A stretch of 55,917 nt of DNA from an uncultured beta proteobacterium (GTDB taxonomy: Bacteria; Pseudomonadota; Gammaproteobacteria; Burkholderiales; Burkholderiaceae_C): contig CAIJOK010000113.1 of the NCBI GenBank assembly GCA_903822205.1, positions 1 to 55,917 on the forward strand, read 5' to 3'. The notes beneath the pieces were generated by a model that worked only from the letters and a program-made list of their open reading frames with translations, made no database searches and was not told where the DNA came from. Positions 45,051 through 55,640 of the stretch are shown here, piece by piece. Position 1 is the first letter of the stretch. Each line of letters begins with the position of its first letter. Position numbers and translations under genes: made by a program.

Positions 45051-48000
45051 TTATCCGCAATACGTCGGTAGCCATTTGCTTAAAGTCGATTTCAAGGCAT
45101 CCAACACGATGGGCTTGACCAGAAAGTCGTCCATACCCACAGCCAGGCAACGCCGGCGGTCTTCTTCAAATACATCGGCTGTCAAGGCAACAATGGGCAA
45201 ACGTAACCGGTTGTCGTTGCGTTCTTGCTGGCGTATGTGCTCGGTAGCAACGTAGCCATCCATGACCGGCATTTGCAAATCCATCAAGACAAGGTCTGGA
45301 CCATCCGCCTGGGCCAGGGTGTCCAGGGCCTGCTGGCCATCGTTAGCAACGATCACGCCAACCCCAAGTTTGGTCAGCAAGGACTTGATCACCTTGCGGT
45401 TGATGACATTGTCCTCAACCACCAACACACGCCCAGACCACCGTACAGGTTCTGCCGGGGCGTGGGTTGTCACCCTGCGTTCTGGACCGGTGTACCGCTC
45501 ATGCGGTGCAACCGGTCTGGCTTGCAGATGAAACCAAAATCTGGAACCTTGGCCCTTTACGCTTTCAACCCCCACGTCACCGCCCATCATGTGGGCCAGA
45601 TGGCGCACGATGGACAGGCCCAGTCCCGATCCGCCAAATTCACGCGTGATGGAGCTGTCGGTCTGCGAAAACGGCTGAAAAAGCAAATCCATTTTGTCGG
45701 GCGGTATGCCAATGCCTGTGTCGCTGACTGAAAACTGTAGCAGGGCTGAATCACCCTCTTGTTCCACCTCCATCCCTTCAACACAAACGCTTCCATCCCG
45801 GGTAAATTTAATGGCGTTACCCACAAGGTTAGAAAGCATCTGTCGAATACGGGTCGCGTCGGACAAATAGCAACTGTTTGTCTTGCCACGCCATTGGCAT
45901 TCAAGTTGCAGCCCCTTGGCACGCGCCGTTCCCATAAACAACCTTTGCGTTTCGCGCAATAGCGAATCGGGTTCAAAAACACGGTTATCAAGCTGAAATT
46001 TTCCGGCCTCTATTTTGGACAGGTCCAGAATATCGTTGAGCAGCGCCGACAAGGTTTGTCCGGACGAGAGAATAATTTTGATGTAATCATGACGATCGTT
46101 ATCTGTCAGGTTAGGCATCAACAAAAGTTGTGCCATTCCCAAAATGCCATTCATGGGGGTGCGAATTTCATGCGACATCATGGCCAAAAATTGGCTTTTG
46201 GTGACGTTGGCAGCATCTGCGGCTATCTTGGCCTCTCTCAGCTTGGCCTCTGTGAGTTTCAATGGCGATATATCTGCAAAAGCCCAGATCGTCGCTCCTG
46301 GGTCTGAAGGCAAACGCGCACCTGAGACGTTTAACCATTTCAAGGAACCATTTTTGTGATACCACTGGCATTGCGCATTAAACACCCGTCCCGCAGTGAT
46401 GTCAGCGTAGGCAGCACAACCCAGGGCCTCAAACTCCTCGTCACTCTGATAAAACATCCTGGTGGACGCGCCGAGTAGTTCATGGGTTGTATATCCCATC
46501 ATTCTGGCCATGGCATCGTTCACCCATTGCACCACACGTTGGGACAAAATGATAAAGCCTACAACCTCGCTTTTCAAAATGGCATCTTGGTCTGCCAGTA
46601 ATTTGGCCAATTTGTTTTGTGCAAACTTGCGTTCCGTGATGTCTTGTATAAAGCCAAATATTTTGATTGGATTTCCATGACTATCCCGTTCAAGCTTACC
46701 CATGGCGTGAATGAACTTGGGGTGCGACCCGTCGGCGGGCTGAATGGCAAACTCACCTTCATATTCATGGCTTTGGTTCAGCAGATCCGTCAAAGACTGG
46801 CGAACCGGATCATGTTCAGAAATATCCGCCAAATAGTCATCCAAAGGGTAATCTGCAATATCGTATGGAAAACCAAACTTGCCCGATAAAGTCTCGCGAA
46901 CCACCTCACGGTGCTGAGGTACACAAGCCAAAAAGTTATCCAAAGGACAATCCAAAAAGCGATCCGCGATGTTGGTTTGAAACCCAAAGGTACGCAGCAT
47001 TTGGGTCGATGCCCGAAGGCGATCCGTTTTGAAATCATAGACATACGACCCAATGCCACCGATACGCTGCGATGTGGCCATCTGGGCTTCGCTAAGCTGA
47101 AGCGCCTGGTACTGTTCCTCAAGGCGATTTTTCGCTTCCTTGTTTTTGTCGCTTTCTCTACGCAGCATCAACTCTGTTTGTTTTCGCTCGGTGATGTTGG
47201 ACTTCAGACGAACGAGAGCCACTGCGAACGCCAGCAACAAGGGCACGACCAGAAGTCCCATCCACAGCACTTGCTGCTGCCATTCAGCCACATAGTGATC
47301 GACAGAAAAAGCAACCTGCACATAGAACGGAAAGCGATCATCCAACCTGGACAAACTGGCAATGCGTCGCACACCATCAATGCTTGACGTGTACGTCAAA
47401 GTGCCATGTTTGATGCCCGACTCGATGTGCTTGCGGACAGGATGGTCAGCGGGTATGGGCTGCTCAAAGTCTTTCCCGTTGTAAAACGGAATGCGTGTGA
47501 CCAATTTAAAGTTATCGCTGCGCCGCAGCGAGATCACACCGTTGTGCTGTTCGACATTCGTGTTGCGAAACATGTCTGAGAATTCATTGACATTAAAAAC
47601 AGCATGGACAACGCCCAAAAATCGCCCGAATTCATCGCGAATGGATCTCGACTGAACCAGCGAAAATTTGCCGGTGGAACTCAGTACCAGGGGGTCTGAA
47701 AAAACGAGGCTGATTTGCGGATGGTCACGCAGCGTCTGAAAATTAGCAGGGTCAGCGATGCCAAACGGCTTTGCAGAAGGGTCTGAGGCCATTTGCAGTG
47801 TGCCCTCCGCATCCAACACAAACAGCCCTGCTAATTCTGGAAAGCTGGCCACTATCCGAACCAGGTGCTGTGTTTGCCTGGCAGAAACAGACGCAGATCG
47901 GCTGTCAAAGGGTTCTGATTGCACTTCTTGAGCGATGAATTTGAGCATGCCGTCAATATGTAAAAACTCGCTCGACAACCTCGATTCAATCACCCCCACC

Positions 48001-48218
48001 AGGTTGTATGTCTCGTTCACGGCGGTAGCAAGCGCATGCTGGTAGCTGACATGCAAGAAGTAGCCCACCATGAGCACCAAACACGTCAGGGCCGCCACCA
48101 CCAGGGTGACAGGTGTCACCATGCGTGAAATGACCCAGCGCATTGGGTGAAGGGCCATGCTCATCGGTTCAATGCAAGCGCGGACAAGATCACGCCAGGC
48201 GACTGAATGTCGATCCAT
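45051..48218 (-). CDS. Membrane hybrid histidine kinase: dCache-like sensor, 2 PAS, HisKA-HATPase-REC (copy 1)
   Basis: About 1055 residues from the ATG at 48218 (26 bp after the upstream stop; earlier starts would overlap that gene). A transmembrane helix near 30-55 and another near 315-335 bracket a periplasmic double-Cache-like domain. PAS 1 (about 390-525) contains an internal duplication. PAS 2 spans about 530-650. HisKA has SHEIRTPMNGILGMAQLLL (His near 681), HATPase_c has GGSGLGLSIVRHLAHMMGGDVGV, and a receiver at about 925-1040 has LMDLQMPVMDG. No HPt or output domain follows. Paralogue of the gene immediately upstream. Confidence 0.95.
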   Translation of the reverse strand: MDRHSVAWRDLVRACIEPMSMALHPMRWVISRMVTPVTLVVAALTCLVLMVGYFLHVSYQHALATAVNETYNLVGVIESRLSSEFLHIDGMLKFIAQEVQSEPFDSRSASVSARQTQHLVRIVASFPELAGLFVLDAEGTLQMASDPSAKPFGIADPANFQTLRDHPQISLVFSDPLVLSSTGKFSLVQSRSIRDEFGRFLGVVHAVFNVNEFSDMFRNTNVEQHNGVISLRRSDNFKLVTRIPFYNGKDFEQPIPADHPVRKHIESGIKHGTLTYTSSIDGVRRIASLSRLDDRFPFYVQVAFSVDHYVAEWQQQVLWMGLLVVPLLLAFAVALVRLKSNITERKQTELMLRRESDKNKEAKNRLEEQYQALQLSEAQMATSQRIGGIGSYVYDFKTDRLRASTQMLRTFGFQTNIADRFLDCPLDNFLACVPQHREVVRETLSGKFGFPYDIADYPLDDYLADISEHDPVRQSLTDLLNQSHEYEGEFAIQPADGSHPKFIHAMGKLERDSHGNPIKIFGFIQDITERKFAQNKLAKLLADQDAILKSEVVGFIILSQRVVQWVNDAMARMMGYTTHELLGASTRMFYQSDEEFEALGCAAYADITAGRVFNAQCQWYHKNGSLKWLNVSGARLPSDPGATIWAFADISPLKLTEAKLREAKIAADAANVTKSQFLAMMSHEIRTPMNGILGMAQLLLMPNLTDNDRHDYIKIILSSGQTLSALLNDILDLSKIEAGKFQLDNRVFEPDSLLRETQRLFMGTARAKGLQLECQWRGKTNSCYLSDATRIRQMLSNLVGNAIKFTRDGSVCVEGMEVEQEGDSALLQFSVSDTGIGIPPDKMDLLFQPFSQTDSSITREFGGSGLGLSIVRHLAHMMGGDVGVESVKGQGSRFWFHLQARPVAPHERYTGPERRVTTHAPAEPVRWSGRVLVVEDNVINRKVIKSLLTKLGVGVIVANDGQQALDTLAQADGPDLVLMDLQMPVMDGYVATEHIRQQERNDNRLRLPIVALTADVFEEDRRRCLAVGMDDFLVKPIVLDALKSTLSKWLPTYCG

Positions 48219-48244
48219 GGGTATCTTTGCAATTGCGGTCTCCC

Positions 48245-51200
48245 TTAGCTTTGGAACGTCGGTAGCCATTTGCACAAAGCCGATTTCAAGGCATCCAACG
48301 CGATGGGCTTGGCCAGAAAGCCGTCCATACCCACCGCCAGGCAATGCTGGCGGTCTTCTTCGTACGCGTCGGCTGTCAAGGCAATAATGGGCAAACGTGG
48401 CCGATTGTCACTGCGTTCCCACTGGCGTATTTGCTCGGTAGCACCGTAGCCATCCAAGATGGGCATGTGCAAATCCATCAAAACCAGGTCTGGACTGTCC
48501 CCTTGGATGAGGGCCTCCACGGCTTGCTGGCCGTCGTGGGCAACGGTCACACAAACCCCCAGCTTTGTCAGCAAGGACTCGATCACCATGCGGTTGACGA
48601 CATTGTCCTCAACCACCAACACACGCCCCGACAACTGTTCGGGGTTGCTTGCGGCGTTGGCTGACACCCCAGGTTGTGGGCCGCTGTAGGGTTCATTGTG
48701 TTCAACCAGCTTGGCTTGCAGACTAAACCAAAATCTGGAACCCTCGCCCGCCACGCTTTCAACGCCCACATCACCGCCCATCATGTGGGCCAGATGGCGC
48801 ACAATGGACAGGCCTAGCCCCGATCCGCCAAACTCACGCGTGATGGAGCCGTCGGTCTGCGAAAACGGCTTAAAGAGCAAATCCATTTTGTCGGGCGGTA
48901 TGCCAATGCCTGTGTCGCTGACTGAAAATTGCAGCAGGGCTGACTCTCCGCCTTGTTCCACCGCCATCCCTTCGATACGAACACAACCATCTCGGGTAAA
49001 TTTGATGGCGTTACCCACGAGGTTCGAAAGCATTTGACGAATACGGATTGCGTCAGACAGGTAGCGACTGTCTGTCTTGCCATGCCACTGGTATGCAAGT
49101 TGCAGAGCTTTGGCATGCGCCGTACCCGAAAACAACAATTGCGTTTCACGCAAGAGCGAATCGGGGTCAAAAACAAGGCTATCAAGCTGAAATTTACCGG
49201 CCTCAATTTTTGACAGGTCAAGAATATCGTTGAGCAGCGCCAACAAGGTTTGACCCGACGAGAGAATGGTTTTTGCGTACTCATGACGATCGTTGTCTGT
49301 TGAGTTGGGCATCAACAAAAGCTGCGCCATGCCCAAAATACCATTCATGGGTGTGCGAATTTCATGCGACATCGTGGCCAGAAATTGGCTTTTGGTGACA
49401 TTGGCGGCATCGGCGGCAAGCTTGGCCTCTCGCAGATCGGCCTCCGTTTTTCGACGATTTGTCACATCCTGCACAAAGCCCAAAATTTTGACAGGCGTTC
49501 CATGACGGTCCCGCTCAAGCTTACCGATGGCGTGGATAACCCTGGGGTTTGACCCATCTGCGGGCTGTATGGAAAACTCACCGTCATACTCATGGCTCTG
49601 GTTGATCAGATCTTTCAAAGTTTGGCGAACTGGGTCATGCTCGGGAATATCCGCCAAAAAATCATCCAATGGGTAATCCGCAATGTCGCATGGAAACCCA
49701 AACTTGCCAGCCAAAGTCTCGCGAACCCGATCACGTTTGGTAGGTACACAAGCCAAAAAGTCATCCAAAGCATAATCCAAAGGGCCATCTGCCGTGTCAG
49801 TTATGTCAGTTGGAAACCCAAAGATGTTCAGCATTTGGGTTGATGCCCAAATGCGGTCCGTGTTGAAGTCATAGACACACGAACCAATGCCGCCGATGCG
49901 CTGCGATGTGGCCATCTGTGCTTCGCTGTGTTTCAGCGCTGTAAATTGTTCAGCAAGTAATTTTTTTGCTTTGACGCGATCGGTCACATCGCGATGCGAG
50001 CTGAACAATAAGCGATGACCCTCCAGATCGATCGTTTGGATATTGATCTCGACATCGTAAATACTGCCATTCTTGCGGCGGTGACGTGACTGGAACAATG
50101 ATCGCGTGGGGCTTTGAAAATTGTGACTGAAAGCCGCCATGAGATCATCCTGACCATTAAACCCGCAGTCCCAGTGGGTCACATTCATTCCGATCATCTC
50201 GTCACGCGTGTAACCCAGCATGCTGCAAAACGAGTCGCTTACCTCCACAACGTTGGCATTTTCATCCGTGATGGTGATGCCATCGCTGGCGTTGTGCAAC
50301 AAAGCCTTGTTTTTTTCGCTTTCGCTTTGCAGCATCAACTCAGCCTGTTTTCGCTCGGTGATGTTCATGCCTGTGACGGCGATGTAACACACATCACCCA
50401 CCCGCACCGGTTGAATGTGAACCATCACTGCGATCTTGCTTTGGCTGGCCATGGGCTGCATGGCCTCAAACGTGGCGCATTCTCCGGTTTGGGCTGCTTG
50501 GATACTGTCTTGCAAACGGGAGCGATCTGGTGAGTCCGTCCACCAGGGCGTATCCGGAAAATACCGATTCGTGACTTCGTCGCGTTGGCGACCGATGGCT
50601 GCGAGTGCCCTGTCATTGACTTCAAGCATCTGACCGTCGGCATCGAGAACAGCAGCAAAGAAAGCGGACTGTTCGAACAAGGCACCAAACAGGGCCTGAC
50701 GGTATTCCAATTGTTTGGAAGCCACCTCTGCCCGCCGGTTGCTCTGTGTCAGACGCACAAGAGCCAATGCGAACGCCAGCAACAAAGGCACCACCAAGAG
50801 CACCATCCACAGCACTTGCTGCCGCCATGCAGCCAAATAGCGATCGACAGAAAAAGCAACCTGCACATAGAACGGAAAGCGATCATCCAATCGGGACAAA
50901 CAGGCGACGCGTCGCACACCATCAATGCTGGAGGTGTACGTCAACGTGCCTTGTCTGATACCCGACTCAAGGTGTTTGCGGACAGGATGGTCCGCAGCGA
51001 TGGATTGATCCATGTCATTCCCGTTGTAGCGTGGAATGCGTGTGACCAACTGATAGTTATCGCTGCGCCGCAGCGAGATCACACCATCACGCTGTCCAAT
51101 ACTGGTGTTGCGAAACATGTCTGAGAATACGTTGATGTGAAAAACAGCATTGACGACACCCAGGAACCGCCCCGCACCATCGCGGATGGGTCTGGACTGC

Positions 51201-51709
51201 GTCAGCGACCCTTGGCCGGTGGTACGTGATAAAAACGATTCTGAAAAAATAAGGCCGATTTGTGGATGGTCACGCAGCGTTTGAAAATGGGCATGTTCAG
51301 CGATGCTAAATGGCTTGACACCGGGATCTGAGGCCATTTGCAGGATGCCCTGTGCATCAAAGACAAACAGCCCTGCCAATTCAGGAGCGCTGGCCACCAG
51401 CCTGACCAGGTGCTGTGTCTGCAAGGCAGTCACCGTGGCGGAGGGGCTTGGAAAGGATTCTGATTGCACTTCATGCGTGACAAAGTCAAGTATCCCGTCA
51501 ACGTGTAAAAATTCACTCGACAACCTCGATTCAATCACCCCCACCAGGTTGTATGTCTCGTTTACGCCGGCAACCAGCGCATTCTGATAACTGACTTGCA
51601 AAAAGTAGCCGATCATGAGTAGAAAGCACATCAGGGCCGCCACGATCAAGGTGATAGGCAGCACATCGCGTGAAATTGCTGGGTATTTGGGGTTAAGCGA
51701 TTGACTCAT
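48245..51709 (-). CDS. Membrane hybrid histidine kinase: dCache-like sensor, 3 PAS, HisKA-HATPase-REC (copy 2)
   Basis: 1154 residues. Same plan as the downstream copy, but with two PAS domains (about 345-465 and 475-590) between the second membrane helix and the shared duplicated PAS (about 600-740), and without the downstream copy's PAS 2. HisKA His is near 785 and the receiver is at about 1030-1145 with LMDLHMPILDG. The sensor domains of the two copies are clearly related (VNETYNLVGVIESRLSSEF in both). The tandem pair therefore exchanged or gained PAS modules after duplication. Confidence 0.95.
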   Translation of the reverse strand: MSQSLNPKYPAISRDVLPITLIVAALMCFLLMIGYFLQVSYQNALVAGVNETYNLVGVIESRLSSEFLHVDGILDFVTHEVQSESFPSPSATVTALQTQHLVRLVASAPELAGLFVFDAQGILQMASDPGVKPFSIAEHAHFQTLRDHPQIGLIFSESFLSRTTGQGSLTQSRPIRDGAGRFLGVVNAVFHINVFSDMFRNTSIGQRDGVISLRRSDNYQLVTRIPRYNGNDMDQSIAADHPVRKHLESGIRQGTLTYTSSIDGVRRVACLSRLDDRFPFYVQVAFSVDRYLAAWRQQVLWMVLLVVPLLLAFALALVRLTQSNRRAEVASKQLEYRQALFGALFEQSAFFAAVLDADGQMLEVNDRALAAIGRQRDEVTNRYFPDTPWWTDSPDRSRLQDSIQAAQTGECATFEAMQPMASQSKIAVMVHIQPVRVGDVCYIAVTGMNITERKQAELMLQSESEKNKALLHNASDGITITDENANVVEVSDSFCSMLGYTRDEMIGMNVTHWDCGFNGQDDLMAAFSHNFQSPTRSLFQSRHRRKNGSIYDVEINIQTIDLEGHRLLFSSHRDVTDRVKAKKLLAEQFTALKHSEAQMATSQRIGGIGSCVYDFNTDRIWASTQMLNIFGFPTDITDTADGPLDYALDDFLACVPTKRDRVRETLAGKFGFPCDIADYPLDDFLADIPEHDPVRQTLKDLINQSHEYDGEFSIQPADGSNPRVIHAIGKLERDRHGTPVKILGFVQDVTNRRKTEADLREAKLAADAANVTKSQFLATMSHEIRTPMNGILGMAQLLLMPNSTDNDRHEYAKTILSSGQTLLALLNDILDLSKIEAGKFQLDSLVFDPDSLLRETQLLFSGTAHAKALQLAYQWHGKTDSRYLSDAIRIRQMLSNLVGNAIKFTRDGCVRIEGMAVEQGGESALLQFSVSDTGIGIPPDKMDLLFKPFSQTDGSITREFGGSGLGLSIVRHLAHMMGGDVGVESVAGEGSRFWFSLQAKLVEHNEPYSGPQPGVSANAASNPEQLSGRVLVVEDNVVNRMVIESLLTKLGVCVTVAHDGQQAVEALIQGDSPDLVLMDLHMPILDGYGATEQIRQWERSDNRPRLPIIALTADAYEEDRQHCLAVGMDGFLAKPIALDALKSALCKWLPTFQS

Positions 51710-51760
51710 CGGGTGGCATTCAAGACATGGGGTGGCTGTGTCGCGGGCGGGTACTGGGTG

Positions 51761-54700
51761 TCACACTTTGGAGCGATCTAAGCAGATCAGGTGCGCCTGA
51801 ATCACCGATTTCAATGGGGCAAAAGTGCCTGAGAGGCCTGCGGTCAGTGCCAAAGACACCGCGCTGTCTTTGGCAGTGGCAACCTCTTCTATTTGCTGGC
51901 AAAGATTGCCCAGCACCAAAGCACCGACGCTGCGTGCAGAAGCTTTAAGCATGTGCGCAAGGTCGGCCATGCGTTGTTGGTCGCCCACCTGTGCCGCGTC
52001 GCAAAGTGCCTTAACCTGGGTGTCGGCGTTCTTTAAGAATTTGGTCAGCAATTGCCGGTGCATTTCGGGGTCATTGCCCACCAATGTGTTGAGCGTGTTG
52101 GCTTTCCAAATGGGCACATCGGTTTCAGGGACTTCACCCTCGCTGTCGCTCTCTGCCATCAGGAATGGAACTTTGTCATCGAACGCCCCTGATGCTTTCA
52201 GTGGCAACCATTTGGCCAGCATGCGCCCCAGTTCATCCATGCGCAAAGGCTTGCTCAAATAGTCGTCCATGCCGCTGTCCAGACAGCGCTGGGCCTCGCC
52301 TTGCATGGCATTGGCACTGACCGCAATGATGGGCGTGTGGTGATTGGGCCCTTCTTCAAAGCGGATCAGGTCGGTCAGATCAAAGCCGCTCATCAAAGGC
52401 ATGTTGCAATCGGTCATCAGCAGGGCAAAGCGGCCAGTTCGCCATTGTTCCAGCGCTGTCACGCCATCTTCAACGACCAAAGCGGCATAACCCAACAGAC
52501 GCAGTTGTGCAGCCATCACATCGCGATTGGTTTCGTTGTCATCGGCAATCAAAATCAGTTGCCCGTTGGCTTCGGCTTGCGCCACGCTGGGTGCAGGTCG
52601 TCTGGGCCGCAAACGTCTGTCCGGTACGACAAGCGGCTGGCCCGGGGGAGATTCCAGCAAGGGCAATTCCACTGTAAATTCTGATCCCTCGAACATCTTG
52701 CTTTGAACCCGTATCTGGCCACCCATCAGCTTGATCAGTTGGGTGCTGATGGACAGTCCCAGACCGGTGCCGCCGTATTTGCGCGATGTGCTGGCATCGG
52801 CCTGCGTAAAGGGTTGGAACAAGCGTTGAACCACTTCCTCTCTCATGCCTTCGCCGTTGTCGATCACACGCAGATGGATGCAGGGGTGACCACCGTCAGG
52901 TGTGCAAGCTTCCACCCGTAAAGCCACACGACCTGGGCAGTCGGCTCGGTTGCGTGTGAACTTGATGGCGTTGCCGATCAGGTTGATCAACACCTGGCGC
53001 AGCCTGATGGGGTCCGAATAAATCCACTGCGGCAATTCGGGCGCAATCCACATGGATAAATCAATGGACTTGGCTGCCGCCATGCCGGTCATCAGTTGCA
53101 CCACATCCTGGGCCACTTCGTGCAAGGGCGTGGCGATACGTTCAACAACCAGTTTGCCTGACTCAATTTTGGAGTAATCCAAAATGTCGTTGAGGATGGA
53201 GAGCAGGGCCAGTGAGGAATGGTGGACCGTGGCAAGCATGCGCTGCTGTTCGTGGTTCAGTTCGGTTTGCTGCATCAGATCAAGTATGCCAATGACACCG
53301 TTCATGGGCGTGCGAATTTCATGGCTCATATTGGCCAAAAACTCGGATTTGGAACGGTTAGCAGCCAGGGCGGCTTTTTCTGCATGCTTGATTTCCGAAA
53401 TATCCTCAAATGACCACACGCGCCCCACCACGCTGCCGTCCATGATTTGGGGGTGCGACATTCGCCTGAACACCCGACCGTCGGCCAGTAGAAAGGTGTC
53501 ATCGCTTTTCGCATTGGGGCGGTCACGCATGGCCTGCATACTGGCCAAAAAAGGGTCAGGTTGCTGCACTTGGGTGGCTGCAAAAACCAGCAAGGCGTTA
53601 CTGTGCGGCGCATCCAGCAGCTCTTGTGGCAGATGCCAAAGTTGGGCCAGGCGCTGGTTGTAGTGGGTGATGCGACCGTCGTTATCCAGTAACAAAATGC
53701 CGCTGTGGATGGCCTCAAACGTCGCGGTGATCAATGACAGTGACATCAACAGTGCCTGATGGTCCAGTTTGTTCTGGTGAATATCGCGTGCCATTCCGAT
53801 CAGCTTAAAAAGGCCGGTGGACGGGTCCTGAATGCGCGATCCATTGGCGCTCAACCACACATAATTGCCGTCCTTGCGGCGAACACGGTACTCCACGTGG
53901 CTTAGGCGGGTGTTGGCTTCAAGGATGCGCTGTAGGGAGGTCAAACAATGGGCAACATCGTCAGGGTGAACAAAAACAGCAAAATATTGACCCATGACTT
54001 CGCTAACCTCATGCCCCATCAAGCTTGTCCACTGCGGCGAGACATACTCAAAAAAGCCATCTGGCGTGATCGTAAAAAATACATCGTTGAGGTTGTCTAT
54101 CAGCGTCATGTAGTGCTCACGACTCGTCTGCAACTGGTCTTCTAACTGTTGGCGCTTGGTCACATCTGTCCGAACAGCGATGTACCTGGGCGATGCCCCC
54201 TCTTCGTCCGTGGTGGCCAGCACGGTGGTATCGACCCAGAACAGATGGCCGTCTTTGGCGCGGTTGCAGACGGTGGCATGCCAGTCACCGCCTTGGTGGG
54301 TGGCATCAAACATGCCCTTAAAAAAACCAGGGGGGTGGTAGCCCGAGTGAACCAGGTGGTGGGTTTGGCCCAGAAACTCTGCCGGTGTGTAGCCGCTGAT
54401 GTCAGTGAACTTGTCGTTGCCGTACAGGATAACCCCCTTGCTGTCGGTGATGGTCACAATGGCGTGATGGTCCAGCACCCGCTTTTGCTGTTCAAGCTCA
54501 CTCAGGGCGTGCCGAGCTGCCAAAGCGCTTTGCTCTAACGCCTGGTTTCGTTCCAACAGGGTGATGTCACGACGGCGAACAGCCAAGCCGATGCTCGCGG
54601 TCAGCAAGGACAGCACGATGCTCAACGAAACGCCAGCAACAAACACCATTTGGGGTTTTTGTGTCAGGTTGGGCGCACCATAACCCTGCGGCGAGTGAAA

Positions 54701-55618
54701 CGACAAAGTCCAGGTGTGTTCACCAAATACGAGTGACCTGACGCTCTTGAATGGCGATGTACCGTGTACACCCCTCAAACCCTCTGAGCTGAACATCAGG
54801 CTGGCCTGGGACGGTGTGTCGCCGTCATAGATGTCCAGACCAAGGCCAGTGGTGTCCTTGGGCAAGGCACGGGCCACAAAGTCGGCCATGCGAAACGGCG
54901 CACGCACCCAGCCCCATAACTGGTCACGGCGTTGCGCAGGCGTACCCATCACTGCGCCGTGCCGATAAACCGGCTGGTGAATGACAAAACCTGAAACAGG
55001 CCTGCCGGCATCGTCCATCCGTAGCCGTCCTGAAGACATCGTTACCACGGCGTTGTCGCGTGCGCTGGCCATGGCAGCCTGCTCAGTTGGCAGGGTGTAG
55101 GGGTCAAAGCCCAGCATCTTGCGATGTTCGGGGGCTGGTGGTTCAAAGTACACGATGGGCGAATAGATTTCGCGCGGTGTATCAGGACGGACAAAGTAGT
55201 CAGGCAGGCCCTCACGTCGCATGGCAGCGATGTGGCTGTCCAGGTCTTTGGCGCTCACTTGCTCTACAAACGCCACGCCCACTGGACCCCACTCGCTGGG
55301 TGCTGCACTGACAGACGCAAAAAAAGCATGAAACTCTTGGCGTGTCACTTGGTCAGATGCGTCGAAAAGCGCTGCAAACCCCTTTAGCACCGAAGCCCTG
55401 GCCGCCAAGTGCTGTGCCATGCTGCTTTGGATGTCGCTTGCATGGTGATCGAATTCTTTTTGCACCCACCGTTTGGCATCCAGTCTGACCTGATGCCACA
55501 ACACGGCGGTGACGGTCAGCCCGCCCACCAGTACCAGACACGCCAACACGATCGGCCAAAACTGACGAACCCATTTGAGGCCAGGCGACATGTCTGCTGA
55601 GGGGTTGGTGGGGTGCAT
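51761..55618 (-). CDS. Membrane hybrid histidine kinase: CHASE, 3 PAS, HisKA-HATPase-REC-HPt
   Basis: 1285 residues. Transmembrane helices near 20-45 and 325-350 enclose a periplasmic CHASE domain (GFDPYTLPTEQAAMASARDNA region). PAS domains lie at about 375-490, 505-625 and 630-745. HisKA has SHEIRTPMNGVIGILDLMQ (His near 764), HATPase_c is at about 870-975, and the receiver is at about 1020-1125 (MTDCNMPLMSG). The C-terminal HPt has AHMLKASARSVGA (His near 1221). From HisKA to the end it is a paralogue of the 41839-44442 kinase. Its start is preceded by a decamer array. Confidence 0.95.
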   Translation of the reverse strand: MHPTNPSADMSPGLKWVRQFWPIVLACLVLVGGLTVTAVLWHQVRLDAKRWVQKEFDHHASDIQSSMAQHLAARASVLKGFAALFDASDQVTRQEFHAFFASVSAAPSEWGPVGVAFVEQVSAKDLDSHIAAMRREGLPDYFVRPDTPREIYSPIVYFEPPAPEHRKMLGFDPYTLPTEQAAMASARDNAVVTMSSGRLRMDDAGRPVSGFVIHQPVYRHGAVMGTPAQRRDQLWGWVRAPFRMADFVARALPKDTTGLGLDIYDGDTPSQASLMFSSEGLRGVHGTSPFKSVRSLVFGEHTWTLSFHSPQGYGAPNLTQKPQMVFVAGVSLSIVLSLLTASIGLAVRRRDITLLERNQALEQSALAARHALSELEQQKRVLDHHAIVTITDSKGVILYGNDKFTDISGYTPAEFLGQTHHLVHSGYHPPGFFKGMFDATHQGGDWHATVCNRAKDGHLFWVDTTVLATTDEEGASPRYIAVRTDVTKRQQLEDQLQTSREHYMTLIDNLNDVFFTITPDGFFEYVSPQWTSLMGHEVSEVMGQYFAVFVHPDDVAHCLTSLQRILEANTRLSHVEYRVRRKDGNYVWLSANGSRIQDPSTGLFKLIGMARDIHQNKLDHQALLMSLSLITATFEAIHSGILLLDNDGRITHYNQRLAQLWHLPQELLDAPHSNALLVFAATQVQQPDPFLASMQAMRDRPNAKSDDTFLLADGRVFRRMSHPQIMDGSVVGRVWSFEDISEIKHAEKAALAANRSKSEFLANMSHEIRTPMNGVIGILDLMQQTELNHEQQRMLATVHHSSLALLSILNDILDYSKIESGKLVVERIATPLHEVAQDVVQLMTGMAAAKSIDLSMWIAPELPQWIYSDPIRLRQVLINLIGNAIKFTRNRADCPGRVALRVEACTPDGGHPCIHLRVIDNGEGMREEVVQRLFQPFTQADASTSRKYGGTGLGLSISTQLIKLMGGQIRVQSKMFEGSEFTVELPLLESPPGQPLVVPDRRLRPRRPAPSVAQAEANGQLILIADDNETNRDVMAAQLRLLGYAALVVEDGVTALEQWRTGRFALLMTDCNMPLMSGFDLTDLIRFEEGPNHHTPIIAVSANAMQGEAQRCLDSGMDDYLSKPLRMDELGRMLAKWLPLKASGAFDDKVPFLMAESDSEGEVPETDVPIWKANTLNTLVGNDPEMHRQLLTKFLKNADTQVKALCDAAQVGDQQRMADLAHMLKASARSVGALVLGNLCQQIEEVATAKDSAVSLALTAGLSGTFAPLKSVIQAHLICLDRSKV

Positions 55619-55640
55619 GGAAATGAGGTACCTGCTGGAA

